NCBI RefSeq assembly: GCF_002893625.1
Contig: NZ_PKMZ01000001.1
Coordinates: forward strand, 992,001-1,056,000
DNA length: 64,000 nucleotides
Direction: 5' to 3'
Origin: Mangrovicella endophytica
Lineage (GTDB): Bacteria > Pseudomonadota > Alphaproteobacteria > Rhizobiales > Rhizobiaceae
Shown: in pieces, positions 35,509 to 43,922 of the stretch
Position numbering within the stretch: the stretch's first letter is position 1
How the letters are laid out: every line of letters begins with the position of its first letter
Position numbers and translations under genes: made by a program
Notes under the pieces: model-generated
What the model saw: only the letters and a program-made list of their open reading frames with translations
What the model was told of the DNA's origin: nothing
Database searches by the model: none

Positions 35509-35925
35509 TCAGGCCGAAACGTCATCGCCCTTGCGGATGGCGCAGCCGGTGATCTTCATCGATCCGTCAGGCTGGCGCGACAGCGTGTAGCTCGCAATCC
35601 AGCTCTGTCCATTGCGGTCCGTCAGATAGACCTCCTGCCGGAACACGCCTCCGTCGATCGCAAGCTTCCCAAAGGCGGCATTGCTGGAGCGATAGACGGG
35701 ATCGTAGGCCGACTTCACCATCCGCATGAAGATCTCCGGCGAGGAGAACATCTGGCGGATGTTCGGCGCGGCGTAGGAATAGGCCTCTTCGCCCTTCTCG
35801 GCACGGAAGGCGCCGAGTTGTCCTGAGATCGCTGCCTGGACGTCTTCGGCATCGCCGGCGAAGGCGGGTGGCGTCGCGGCCAGAAGAGCGGCACCTAAAG
35901 CCAGACTGCGCAGCAACGACATCAT
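35509..35925 (-). CDS. DUF4864 secreted protein
   Basis: This 138-residue protein has a signal peptide (LLRSLALGAALLAATPPAFA) and a DUF4864 domain: VQAAISGQLGAFRAEKGEEAYSYAAPNIRQMF, FMRMVKSAYDPVYR, and a C-terminal strand pair ending TGCAIRKGDDVSA. The fold is NTF2-like and the function is not known. It is convergent with tgt and separated by only 27 nt. Confidence 0.85.
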   Translation of the reverse strand: MMSLLRSLALGAALLAATPPAFAGDAEDVQAAISGQLGAFRAEKGEEAYSYAAPNIRQMFSSPEIFMRMVKSAYDPVYRSSNAAFGKLAIDGGVFRQEVYLTDRNGQSWIASYTLSRQPDGSMKITGCAIRKGDDVSA

Positions 35926-36037
35926 GGCGGCTCGTCCCGGTGATGGCTGAGACGATGTTAGCTTGCGCGTGTGGCTCGTTCCACAAGCCGTGCGGTGTCA
36001 CGATGGCGTGACATCGCCAATCCGAGTGGACGTGCTC

Positions 36038-36328
36038 TCAGGCCTCCGGTTCCTGCTTCTTCTCCGGTCCCTTCGCAAGCGTCCTCAAGCAGACGCCCGG
36101 CGTTCCATCACGCAGCGTCACGAAGATCACACCTGCCGCTTCGAACGTGGTTCGGACATGCTCCGCGCTGGCGCGATGCAGTTCATGAGCCCCTCCCTCG
36201 AAGTCCCTGATCGTGCTGCGGGAAACAGCGGCGCGCTCAGCCAGCTCAGCCTGCGTCCAGTCGAGGAGGCCGCGCGCGGCACGGCACTGCGCGGGCGTAA
36301 AGAAGTTGGTGCGTTCAGCCTTGAACAT
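36038..36328 (-). CDS. XRE-family helix-turn-helix regulator
   Basis: The 96-residue protein has a Cro/C1-type HTH (FTPAQCRAARGLLDWTQAELAERAAVSRSTIRDFEGG, residues 10-46) and a short C-terminal part (VRTTFEAAGVIFVTLRDGTPGVCLRTLAKG) that is typical of small rhizobial repressors of this build. A 17-bp perfect palindrome lies 10 nt upstream of the ATG, as expected for autoregulation. The divergent ybaL gene begins 80 nt away, so it may share the operator. Confidence 0.88.
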   Translation of the reverse strand: MFKAERTNFFTPAQCRAARGLLDWTQAELAERAAVSRSTIRDFEGGAHELHRASAEHVRTTFEAAGVIFVTLRDGTPGVCLRTLAKGPEKKQEPEA

Positions 36329-36338
36329 TCCGCAATCT

Positions 36339-36355
36339 CAACCATTTTGGTTGAT
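36339..36355. promoter_or_regulatory. 17-bp palindrome, candidate operator of the XRE regulator
   Basis: TCAACCATTTTGGTTGA has perfect 7-bp arms and a 3-nt centre. It lies between the divergent XRE and ybaL genes, 10 nt from the XRE start, in a locally A+T-rich stretch. Confidence 0.65.
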
Positions 36356-36408
36356 ATTAGTCCACAGCTCCAGGATGGCTAGTCCGCTCCGCCGATAAGG
36401 AACCGCTG

Positions 36409-38283
36409 ATGCCTCATGCGACGCCGCTGATCACGACCATCGTCGCAGGCATCGTCCTGGCGTTTATTCTCGGCGCCATCGCGCAAAGACTGCGCCTGCC
36501 ACCACTGGTCGGCTACCTCATCGGCGGCGTCCTCGTAGGACCCCATACGCCCGGCTATGTGGCCGATCAGGCGCTTGCACCGGAATTGGCCGAGATCGGC
36601 GTCATCCTGCTGATGTTCGGCGTCGGCCTGCACTTCTCGCTCAAGGACCTTCTGTCGGTGCGCGGCATCGCCGTGCCGGGCGCCATCGTACAGATCGCCG
36701 CCGCAACGCTGCTCGGCTGGGGCCTTGCGGCGCTGCTCGGCTGGCCGATGGGGGGCGGCCTCGTCTTCGGTCTTGCATTGTCCGTCGCCTCGACCGTCGT
36801 GCTTCTCAAAGCCCTGCAGGAGCGGCGTCTCGTTGAGACGGAAAAGGGGCGCATCGCGGTAGGCTGGCTGATCGTCGAAGACCTCGCAATGGTCCTGGCG
36901 CTCGTCCTCATTCCGGCCGCAGCAGGTCTTTCGGCCGACGGCGGCCACGGCGGGAGCGACCCCGCAGCGATCCTCCTGTCCGGGGCGCTCGGGCTTGATC
37001 TCGGCCTCTGGGGTATCATCGCCACGACGCTCCTGAAGGTTGCCGCCTTCGTCGTTCTCATGCTGGTCGTCGGCCGGCGGGTCATCCCGTGGATCCTCCA
37101 CCGCATCGCCCATACCGGCTCGCGGGAGCTGTTCCGGCTCGGCGTGCTGGCGATCGCCCTTGGCGTCGCCTTCGGTGCTTCCGAGCTCTTTGGCGTGTCA
37201 CTGGCACTCGGCGCCTTCTTCGCAGGCATGATCCTGTCCGAAAGCGAGCTTAGCCATCGGGCCGCGCAGGAGAGCCTGCCCCTGCGCGACGCCTTTGCCG
37301 TGCTGTTCTTCGTCTCCGTAGGCATGCTCTTCGATCCCGGCATCCTCCTGCGCGAACCGCTGCCGGTGCTGGCGACGCTGGCGATCATCGTCCTCGGCAA
37401 GTCGGCTGCCGCCTACCTGATCGTTCGCAGCTTCGGCTACGACAATACCGTGGCGCTGACGATCTCCGCGAGCTTGGCGCAGATCGGCGAATTCTCCTTC
37501 ATTCTCGCGGAGCTCGGGGTCGGGCTTGAGCTTCTGCCCGAAGCCGGCCGCGACCTGATCCTGGCGGGAGCAATCCTCTCGATCATTCTGAACCCGCTGG
37601 TCTTTTTCCTGGTGGATGGGATCAGCCGTCGCTTCGCTGCCAGCCCGGTTGCGGCTGGACAGGCAAGCCAGCCTGCCGCGTCGTCGCTCGACGTGATGGA
37701 GGGTGAGCACGCTGATGCGTCGCAGAGCCTGCCAGCGCCGGATGGTGCTGCGACTGCAGAAGCGGCACACTCCATCGACGCGGCTGACAGTGGCCGCTCG
37801 ACAGCGGCTTTGACGCAGGCGGCCGCCGAACAGCCGGCAACGGCAGCGACTGGCGAGGTGCCGCATGTCGTTCTCGTCGGTTACGGGCGGGTCGGCAGGC
37901 TGGTTGCGGATCGTCTCGCGGCGAGCGGCACCCCGCTGCTCGTCATCGAAGACGCCGATGCCGCCGTCCGCGAGTTGCGTGCACAGGGCATCGAGGTCGT
38001 CGTCGGCAATGCCGCCGCTCCCGACATCCTGGCGATGGCGCGACTGAACACGGCTTCCGCTCTGGTCGTGGCGATCCCGTCGCCCTTCGACGCCGGCCAG
38101 GTCGTGGAGCAGGCGAGAAGCACCAGACCGGACCTCTACATCCTGGCGCGCGCGCATTTCGATTCGGAGGTGGATCATCTGGAGCGCCTCGGCGCCGACA
38201 CGGTGATCATGGGCGAGCGTGAGATTGCTCGGGGAATGGCCGAGCATCTGGAGGCGCGCTTCCCACAGCCCAATGCGGCTTAG
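36409..38283 (+). CDS. ybaL: YbaL/KefB-type monovalent cation:proton antiporter (CPA2)
   Basis: The 624-residue protein has a 12-13-helix Na+/H+ exchanger domain (LPPLVGYLIGGVLVGPHTPG, FGVGLHFSLKDLLSVR, ALSVASTVVLLKALQ, GRIAVGWLIVEDLAMVLALVL, FGVSLALGAFFAGMILSES) to about residue 405 and a C-terminal TrkA-N domain (VVLVGYGRVGRLVADRL, VVVGNAAAPDILAMARL). Between them, residues ~409-482 are a low-complexity Ala/Ser/Gln-rich linker. The nucleotide-binding RCK domain suggests gating by NAD(H) or similar. K+ efflux or pH homeostasis is the family role. It is divergent from the XRE gene. Confidence 0.9.
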   Translation: MPHATPLITTIVAGIVLAFILGAIAQRLRLPPLVGYLIGGVLVGPHTPGYVADQALAPELAEIGVILLMFGVGLHFSLKDLLSVRGIAVPGAIVQIAAATLLGWGLAALLGWPMGGGLVFGLALSVASTVVLLKALQERRLVETEKGRIAVGWLIVEDLAMVLALVLIPAAAGLSADGGHGGSDPAAILLSGALGLDLGLWGIIATTLLKVAAFVVLMLVVGRRVIPWILHRIAHTGSRELFRLGVLAIALGVAFGASELFGVSLALGAFFAGMILSESELSHRAAQESLPLRDAFAVLFFVSVGMLFDPGILLREPLPVLATLAIIVLGKSAAAYLIVRSFGYDNTVALTISASLAQIGEFSFILAELGVGLELLPEAGRDLILAGAILSIILNPLVFFLVDGISRRFAASPVAAGQASQPAASSLDVMEGEHADASQSLPAPDGAATAEAAHSIDAADSGRSTAALTQAAAEQPATAATGEVPHVVLVGYGRVGRLVADRLAASGTPLLVIEDADAAVRELRAQGIEVVVGNAAAPDILAMARLNTASALVVAIPSPFDAGQVVEQARSTRPDLYILARAHFDSEVDHLERLGADTVIMGEREIARGMAEHLEARFPQPNAA

Positions 38284-38425
38284 CGTACTGCACTCCGCCA
38301 CCAAGGCGGTCGGCCCAGCTGTTTGCCGCACTGCAAAAAAATTGTTGCTGGTTCGATGGAACTCACGCAACCTTCAGCAACCATCCTCGTTTTCATACGC
38401 GGCGGCGCGCGAAGGGAGCAGGTTC

Positions 38426-38785
38426 ATGGCACATCAGGACAATGCGGCAGCAATCCGGGACCGAGCCTATGCGATTTGGGAGCGGGAAGGGCGCCCGGTC
38501 GGTCGCGAGCATGAGCACTGGGCTGAGGCAGCCCGTGAGATCGAGCGTGAGGCACAGGAGGAAGTCGACGAGGCTGAGCCTGCGCCGGTGACGCTCAAGG
38601 TCATCTCCGACAATGCGCTTATAAAGGCGCCGTCCGAGGACCAGGAGATCGACCGCATGCGGCGCAAGCTCTGGGAGCCGATGGCATTTTCCACCGAGCT
38701 GTTCGGCAATGGCGAGGAAGAGGGGCGCCGTGTGCCGCTCATCCGCCGGCGCCTTGGCAGCGGCGAGACGCGGCTGGCCAGCTGA
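38426..38785 (+). CDS. DUF2934 protein
   Basis: The ATG at 38426 follows AAGGGAG and gives 119 residues. The N-terminal 40 residues are a DUF2934 motif (RAYAIWEREGRPVGREHEHWAEAAREIE). The rest is charged and carries no recognised domain. DUF2934 proteins are small cytoplasmic proteins of unknown function, often in stress loci of Alphaproteobacteria. A weak EcfG-like pair (GCAAC-N16-CGTT, 38367-38391) lies 35 nt upstream. A terminator hairpin follows the gene. Confidence 0.85.
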   Translation: MAHQDNAAAIRDRAYAIWEREGRPVGREHEHWAEAAREIEREAQEEVDEAEPAPVTLKVISDNALIKAPSEDQEIDRMRRKLWEPMAFSTELFGNGEEEGRRVPLIRRRLGSGETRLAS

Positions 38786-38814
38786 CGAGTTCGGCCTCGT
38801 CTTTCGAGATTTTG

Positions 38815-38846
38815 AACGCCCGATCGGTGAATACCGGTCGGGCGTT
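38815..38846 (+). terminator. Terminator-like hairpin after the DUF2934 gene
   Basis: The 14-bp stem AACGCCCGATCGGT / ACCGGTCGGGCGTT has one mismatch and a GAAT tetraloop, and is followed by GTTTGGG. The rest of the 38786-39096 gap holds no gene, only the EcfG-like promoter noted at 39032-39056. Confidence 0.7.
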
Positions 38847-39031
38847 GTTTGGGTAGAACTCCGGACACCGCTCGGCCGCTGCGGGACAGCGCCGACGCTC
38901 CACCGCCATCCGCTGCTCGTCCGGCATGTGGCACCGGAACAGCGTGAAGCCGGCATCGGCCCGCGCGTGCTCCGCAGCCCGCTCGTGCAGGCCGCTATGC
39001 CGGCATCTGCGTGACGGTCGACTGGTCTGCC

Positions 39032-39056
39032 GGAACGCAGCGCCGGAGCCGGAGTT
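39032..39056 (+). promoter_or_regulatory. EcfG-like promoter of the TPP enzyme gene
   Basis: GGAAC (39032-39036) and AGTT (39053-39056) are 16 nt apart: a perfect -35 and one mismatch to the CGTT -10 of general-stress promoters. It would give a leader of about 35 nt. Confidence 0.4.
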
Positions 39057-39096
39057 AATCACCCTCAGTGCTTTTCTTGGCAGGGCGGTGACTCCC

Positions 39097-40887
39097 ATGG
39101 CGCAGACGGTCGGAGACTTCTTCTGGGAGCGCCTGCATGCCTGGGGCGTGCGCCGCGTGTTCGGCTATCCCGGCGACGGCATCAACGGCCTGCTCGGCGG
39201 TCTGCAGCGGCGCAAGGGCGATATCGAGTTCGTGCAGGCACGCCATGAGGAAATGGCCGCCTTCATGGCTGCCGCCCATGCCAAGTTCACCGGCGAGCTC
39301 GGCGTCTGCATCGCCACATCCGGCCCCGGTGCCTCGCATCTCCTGACCGGCCTCTACGACGCACGCCTCGATCATGTGCCGGTGCTGGCCATCGCGGGCC
39401 AGCAGGCGCGCACGGCGCTCGGCGCGCATTATCAGCAGGAACTCGATCTCGTCTCGATGTTCAAGGACGTCGCCGGTGCCTTCGTGGAACAGGCGACCGT
39501 GCCCGGCCAGGTGCGCCACCTCATCGACCGCGCGGTACGGATCGCGGTCGGTCAGCGCCGCGTCACTGCACTGATCCTGCCGAACGACCTGCAGGAGGCA
39601 ACTTACGAGGATCCGCCGCGGGCGCATGGCGCCGTTATATCCGGCGTCGGCTTCACGCCGCCGAAGATCCTGCCCTACGAGGCCGATCTGCGCCGAGCCG
39701 CCGAGGTGCTGAACAGCGGCAGCAAGGTCGCCATGCTGATCGGCGCCGGCGCTCTTTCCGCAGGCGGCGAGGTGGTCGAGGTCGCCGAAGCGCTGGGCGC
39801 GGGTGTCGCCAAGGCGCTGCTTGGCAAGGCGGCCCTGCCGGACGATCTGCCCTTCGTCACGGGATCCATCGGCCTCCTCGGCACGCCGGCAAGCTGGGAC
39901 CTCATGCAGGGCTGCGACACGCTGCTGATGGTCGGCTCCGGCTTCCCCTATTCGGAGTTCCTGCCGAAGGAAGGTCAGGCGAGGGGCGTCCAGATCGACA
40001 TCGATCCCGGCATGCTGTCGATCCGCTACCCGATGGAGGTCAATCTCGTCGGCGATGCCGCCGAGACGCTGCGAGCGCTGCTGCCCCTCCTCGAGCGCAA
40101 GAGTGATCGCTCCTGGCGCGAAACCGTCGAGAAGAGCATCGCGGCCTCGGAAAAGACGCTGACCGAGCGGGCGCTTGCATCCGCCGATCCGATCAATCCG
40201 CAGCGCGTCTTCCACGAGCTCAGCCCGCGGCTGCCCGACCGGACGATCCTGACCTCCGATTCCGGCTCCTGTGCCAACTGGTATGCCCGCGACATCAAGA
40301 TCCGCGCCGGCATGATGGCCTCGCTCTCCGGCGGCCTCGCCTCGATGGGCGCCGCCGTGCCCTATGCCATCGCGGCCAAGTTCGCCCATCCCGACCGGAT
40401 GGTGGTCGCCATGGTCGGTGACGGCGCCATGCAGATGAACAACATGGCCGAGCTGATCACGGTGGCGAAGTACTGGCGCGACTGGGAAACACCCGGCTTC
40501 GTCTGCATGGTGCTGAACAACCAGGACCTCAATCAGGTCACCTGGGAGCAGCGGGTGATGGAGGGCAATCCGAAGTTCGAGGCGACGCAGACGCTGCCGG
40601 ACGTGCCGTATCATCGCTTTGCCGAGATGATCGGACTGCGCGGCCTCTATGTGGACGATCCCGAGCAGCTGGGCGCGGCCTGGGACCAGGCGCTGGCGTC
40701 CCCCGTGCCGGTCGTCCTGGAGGTGCGCACCGATCCCGAGGTTGCGCCGATCCCGCCGCACTTCACGCTGAAGCAGGTCCGCAACTTCCTCGCCTCGACG
40801 CCGCGCGATCCTGAGGCGTCCGGCATCATCGCCGACACCGCGCGCCAGCTCTTCGGTTCGGTGCTGCCGGGCGGGAAGGAGGAGTGA
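39097..40887 (+). CDS. Thiamine pyrophosphate enzyme, pyruvate oxidase/PoxB-like
   Basis: The ATG at 39097 gives 596 residues. The three-domain TPP fold is complete: the catalytic Glu51 (QARHEEMAAFMAAAHAKFTG), GVCIATSGPGASHLLTGLYDA, a central FAD/NAD-like domain (VAMLIGAGALSAGGEV, GSIGLLGTPASWDLM), and the TPP-Mg motif MVGDGAMQMNNMAELITVAKY...NN. The sequence is closer to stress-type pyruvate oxidases than to acetolactate synthases, but substrate cannot be decided by eye. Oxidative decarboxylation of pyruvate to acetate is a reasonable guess. An EcfG-like promoter is in front, consistent with stress or stationary-phase expression. Confidence 0.88.
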   Translation: MAQTVGDFFWERLHAWGVRRVFGYPGDGINGLLGGLQRRKGDIEFVQARHEEMAAFMAAAHAKFTGELGVCIATSGPGASHLLTGLYDARLDHVPVLAIAGQQARTALGAHYQQELDLVSMFKDVAGAFVEQATVPGQVRHLIDRAVRIAVGQRRVTALILPNDLQEATYEDPPRAHGAVISGVGFTPPKILPYEADLRRAAEVLNSGSKVAMLIGAGALSAGGEVVEVAEALGAGVAKALLGKAALPDDLPFVTGSIGLLGTPASWDLMQGCDTLLMVGSGFPYSEFLPKEGQARGVQIDIDPGMLSIRYPMEVNLVGDAAETLRALLPLLERKSDRSWRETVEKSIAASEKTLTERALASADPINPQRVFHELSPRLPDRTILTSDSGSCANWYARDIKIRAGMMASLSGGLASMGAAVPYAIAAKFAHPDRMVVAMVGDGAMQMNNMAELITVAKYWRDWETPGFVCMVLNNQDLNQVTWEQRVMEGNPKFEATQTLPDVPYHRFAEMIGLRGLYVDDPEQLGAAWDQALASPVPVVLEVRTDPEVAPIPPHFTLKQVRNFLASTPRDPEASGIIADTARQLFGSVLPGGKEE

Positions 40888-41388
40888 TCTGGAGTGAGCC
40901 CGCCCGGCTTCAAACCCGGAAACAATGGATCAAAGGTCCGACCGACTAAGGCGATGACGCTCGTCTTTCGACGTCACAGGTCGCAATAGCCATGTCGCGT
41001 TAGCCCAGGAGAACGGCCCCGCTTCGCCCTCTTGGGACGGCCCTTTTTGCAGGCCAGCCACAGGTGCCAGTGGAACGCGGGTCCTGTTCTCCTCGCATGC
41101 GTGCGCGCAGGCCTCACCGCGTCGAGCTCAAAGAAGATCGCCGCGGGGCGACCGGCCGAAACCGGTCGGGCGATCCCTGGAAGTTGCCGGCATTCGGCTG
41201 GCGAGACGAGCTTTCGGCTTCTGCGGAGCGACACAGGCAGGTGTAAACCGGCTCAACTTGGCTGAAGGGTTGAGACCGCGGCCACGGAACCGCCGACCGG
41301 ACGTTCGTCGCCTAGCGGATCTACAGTGGCCTGCCTCTCCAGAATTGATGTAAGTTATTGCAGAAAACGAAGGATGGAATGGACGAAC
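40888..41388. other. Gene-poor gap
   Basis: No convincing coding region, RNA gene or strong hairpin was seen. A GGGACGGCCCTTTTT stretch near 41033-41047 is terminator-like only by its T-run. Short open frames here look like chance products of high G+C. Confidence 0.5.
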
Positions 41389-41610
41389 ATGGCCGCCGAC
41401 AGGGTCGTTGCGCAGCTGGATCGGGGCGTGATCAGCCTTGATGAGGCACTGGAGCTTGCCGCCTGCGTCGATGCACTGGAGCTCTTTGAGGCTGCTGCTG
41501 ACGCAGCATCATATCGGTATGTAGAGGGCATTAGCTTTCTACCCCGCCCCGGATCTACAACCATGACTCGCTTGGGGAGCGGCAAGGCTTTATCGCTTCT
41601 CAGGAACTGA
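41389..41610 (+). CDS. Small hypothetical protein, possibly frame-disrupted
   Basis: The frame from 41389 encodes 73 residues (MAADRVVAQLDRGVISLDEALELAACVDALELFEAAADA...). The first 45 residues form plausible acidic helices. Near residue 50 the sense passes to another frame: from about 41540 frame 3 reads RIYNHDSLGERQGFIASQEL and IDLCLRNGWSRSDPGAADM without a stop into the Crp/Fnr gene, and it looks more protein-like. So this may be a real small protein, or the remnant of a longer gene with a frameshift. No family was recognised. Confidence 0.35.
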   Translation: MAADRVVAQLDRGVISLDEALELAACVDALELFEAAADAASYRYVEGISFLPRPGSTTMTRLGSGKALSLLRN

Positions 41611-41663
41611 TCGACCTGTGCCTCCGCAATGGGTGGTCGCGGTCTGATCCTGGGGCGGCTGAC

Positions 41664-42413
41664 ATGCAGAGCGGACATCACGGGCTAGAACGCTTTCTGA
41701 AGCGGCTACTGCTTAACTCTGCCCTCAGTGAAGCGGAGCAGTCCGCGATCCTGTCCATGAGGGCAACGGAGGTTCAGGTCGCCGCCAGAGACGATCTGGT
41801 GATGCCTGGGGAGACGGTCGATCAGTCCACCCTCACCGTTGAGGGCTGCCTTGGCCGCTTCGATCTGATGCGCAACGGCGCGCGGCAGATTACGTCGCTC
41901 TACATTCCCGGCGACATGTGCGACCTCTATTCCGTGGTCGCTCCAACGACTGGCTGGGGGATCACCGCGCTCGGGCCCGCGACCATCCTCCACGTCCCGC
42001 ACGCCGACTTGAGGTCCGTGGCGACAGAATATCCAAACCTCGCATTCGCTTTCTGGCGCGACACGACCTTGGACGCGTCAATCCTGGCGAAGTGGATCGC
42101 AAATATGGGCCGCAAGCAGGCCTTGGCCCGCGTGGCGCATCTTCTGTGCGAGCTGGGGGTTCGGATGGAACGGGCTGAACTAGGAGAGCGCCGGGAATAT
42201 CGTCTGAAGATCACCCAGGAGCAGATCGCCGATGCCATGGGCCTGACCTCCGTACATGTGAACCGATCACTGCAGCAGCTGCGTGCAAGGAATTTGATCG
42301 TGACAACGGGAAGTCTGGTCAGCATCCCCGACTGGGACCGACTCACCGAGCTCGCGGAGTTTGTCCCGACCTTTCTGCTGGCAGGTGAAGCCAAAGCAGA
42401 CCGCCCATCCTGA
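41664..42413 (+). CDS. Crp/Fnr-family transcriptional regulator
   Basis: The 249-residue protein has an N-terminal cyclic-nucleotide-binding-like beta-barrel (VMPGETVDQSTLTVEGCLGRF, QITSLYIPGDMCDLYS) and a C-terminal winged HTH (RREYRLKITQEQIADAMGLTSVHVNRSLQQLRARNLI). No CxxC cluster typical of Fnr [4Fe-4S] proteins is present. Rhizobia carry many such paralogues, used for stress or oxygen response. Its targets are unknown; the DUF6894 gene lies 113 nt downstream on the same strand. Confidence 0.9.
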   Translation: MQSGHHGLERFLKRLLLNSALSEAEQSAILSMRATEVQVAARDDLVMPGETVDQSTLTVEGCLGRFDLMRNGARQITSLYIPGDMCDLYSVVAPTTGWGITALGPATILHVPHADLRSVATEYPNLAFAFWRDTTLDASILAKWIANMGRKQALARVAHLLCELGVRMERAELGERREYRLKITQEQIADAMGLTSVHVNRSLQQLRARNLIVTTGSLVSIPDWDRLTELAEFVPTFLLAGEAKADRPS

Positions 42414-42471
42414 GAGAGGCGTGACACCGGTCGCAGCCAACGATCTTATCCGAGGAAAGCTTAGGCTTCAG

Positions 42472-42497
42472 GGAAATACGTGGATTGTCAGTGCGTT
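42472..42497 (+). promoter_or_regulatory. EcfG-like promoter of the DUF6894 gene
   Basis: GGAAA (42472-42476) and CGTT (42494-42497) are 17 nt apart; one base differs from the GGAAC-N16/17-CGTT consensus. The position suits transcription starting just before the AGGAGG ribosome site at 42511. Confidence 0.35.
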
Positions 42498-42525
42498 GCC
42501 CCCTCTTAAAAGGAGGACGTCGCCA

Positions 42526-42777
42526 ATGCCCCGCTTCTTCATAGACATGTCTGATGACGAGACCTTTTCCCGGGATGATGCCGGCTTGGTCTTCAAGGAC
42601 GTGGAGGAGGCGAAGAATGCCGCTGTCGCCACACTGGCCGATATGGCACGGGAAGCATTGCCCGACGGAGACGCTCGCACCTTTCTGGCGATCATTCGCG
42701 GCGAAGACGGCGGCATGCTCCTGCAGGCCAACCTCACCTTGAAGGTGACCTCGCTTGTTCCAACGAACACGCGTTGA
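42526..42777 (+). CDS. DUF6894 small protein
   Basis: AGGAGG at 42511-42516 precedes the ATG. The 83 residues match DUF6894: MPRFFIDMSDDETFSRDDAGLVF at the start, then EEAKNAAVATLADMAREALPDG, then two short strands (FLAIIRGEDGGMLLQANLTLKV). These single-domain proteins are abundant in rhizobia and have no known function; they often show stress-type regulation, and the weak EcfG-like promoter fits this. Confidence 0.85.
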   Translation: MPRFFIDMSDDETFSRDDAGLVFKDVEEAKNAAVATLADMAREALPDGDARTFLAIIRGEDGGMLLQANLTLKVTSLVPTNTR

Positions 42778-42865
42778 GCGGAGCATATGATCGGCAGCTA
42801 CCCAAGCGGCCGAGGCAGGCGCCGCTCGTCGCGCCGGCTGCGGTCGCACGGCCGGACGTAAAACC

Positions 42866-43825
42866 TCAACGGAGTTGAGGAAGGACGCTTGCCGCGAAGC
42901 TCTCGATGAAACGTTTCTGGCTGCGATCAACCTGATGCAGGAGGATTTCGCTGAAGCCGAGTTCGACGAACTCGTGAAGCCAGGCCGCATGCTGCCCTAG
43001 ATCGGCAGATACCAACAATGATGTTCGCATGTCCTCGAGCCGGACATGCCTCGTTGCCGTATCGAAATCGCTCGGGCTCGCCAGCTCCCAGTTGACCTCA
43101 CCGCCGAGGACGCAATAGCGCCATTGCTCATGGGCTCCGGCAAGAGCTTCCTCCTCGCTGGGCGCCCAGTTCAGTCCGACCTGCAGGAAGAGAGGCTTGC
43201 CATCACCGCCGCCCCGGCGAAACGCATCAATGACGCGTTTCAGTCGATCGGGCTCGGCGCTGACGGTCAGAAGCCCATCCGCCCATTGGCCCACGGCTTC
43301 AGCCGTCGCCTCGGATACAGCCGCACCGAGTAGCCGTGGGGGACTCTTCGGCAGGGTGTAGAGCTGCGCGTCGACGACTGTCACAAGCCCATGATGGGAA
43401 ACCGTCTCGCCAGCCATCAAGGCCCTGATCACTTCGGCGCATTCACGCAGGCGCGCGTTCCGCTCCGGTTTGCTGGGCCATCGCAGCCCGGTGATCCCCT
43501 CGTTGAGGCGTTGACCGCTGCCGAGCGCCAGCCACAGCCGCTCGGGAAACATCTCCGACAGAGTTGCGGCGTTCTGGGCCAGAATGGCGGGGTGGTAGCG
43601 ATATCCCGGCGCCGAGATTATCCCGTATGGCAGGGCCGTGGTAGCCATAGCCGATCCAAGCCAGGGCCATGCCGAGCCCGACTGGTTCTGCGCTGGACCC
43701 CACGGCTTGAAGTGGTCGGACGACATCGCGCAATCGAAGCCGGCTCGCTCAGCCGATCGAACGAGGGCGAGCAGTTCCGATGGTGGGAACTGCTCATGCG
43801 AAGCGTGGTATCCGATCTTGACCAT
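42866..43825 (-). CDS. Luciferase-like (LLM) flavin oxidoreductase, TIGR03885-like
   Basis: This 319-residue TIM-barrel protein starts VKIGYHASHEQFPPSELL and has the motifs of the luciferase-like monooxygenase superfamily: ERAGFDCAMSSDHFKPW, YRYHPAILAQNAATLSEMFPERLWLALGSG, and the insertion-region GLRWPSKPERNARLRECAEVIRALMAGE. It resembles a subgroup annotated as probable non-F420 flavin oxidoreductases. The cofactor (FMN or F420) and substrate are unknown. It stands alone, convergent with the DUF6894 gene. Confidence 0.85.
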   Translation of the reverse strand: MVKIGYHASHEQFPPSELLALVRSAERAGFDCAMSSDHFKPWGPAQNQSGSAWPWLGSAMATTALPYGIISAPGYRYHPAILAQNAATLSEMFPERLWLALGSGQRLNEGITGLRWPSKPERNARLRECAEVIRALMAGETVSHHGLVTVVDAQLYTLPKSPPRLLGAAVSEATAEAVGQWADGLLTVSAEPDRLKRVIDAFRRGGGDGKPLFLQVGLNWAPSEEEALAGAHEQWRYCVLGGEVNWELASPSDFDTATRHVRLEDMRTSLLVSADLGQHAAWLHEFVELGFSEILLHQVDRSQKRFIESFAASVLPQLR

Positions 43826-43922
43826 ATGCTGGTTCCGGCACCGCAGTCGTGTCCGGCAAACTTCACACGGGCCAGCGGGTTCCTTGTCGCGGGCACATCC
43901 GGCTTATGGCGGCTCCAGGCCG

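Noticed and set aside
38356-38391. GGAAC at 38358 as the -35 of an EcfG promoter for the DUF2934 gene
   Set aside because: The CGTT lies 25 nt away, outside the 16-17-nt spacing; only the weaker GCAAC pair fits.
41000-41050. T-run after a GC-rich stretch as terminator of the TPP enzyme gene
   Set aside because: Only a 3-bp stem precedes the T-run, which is too weak to call.
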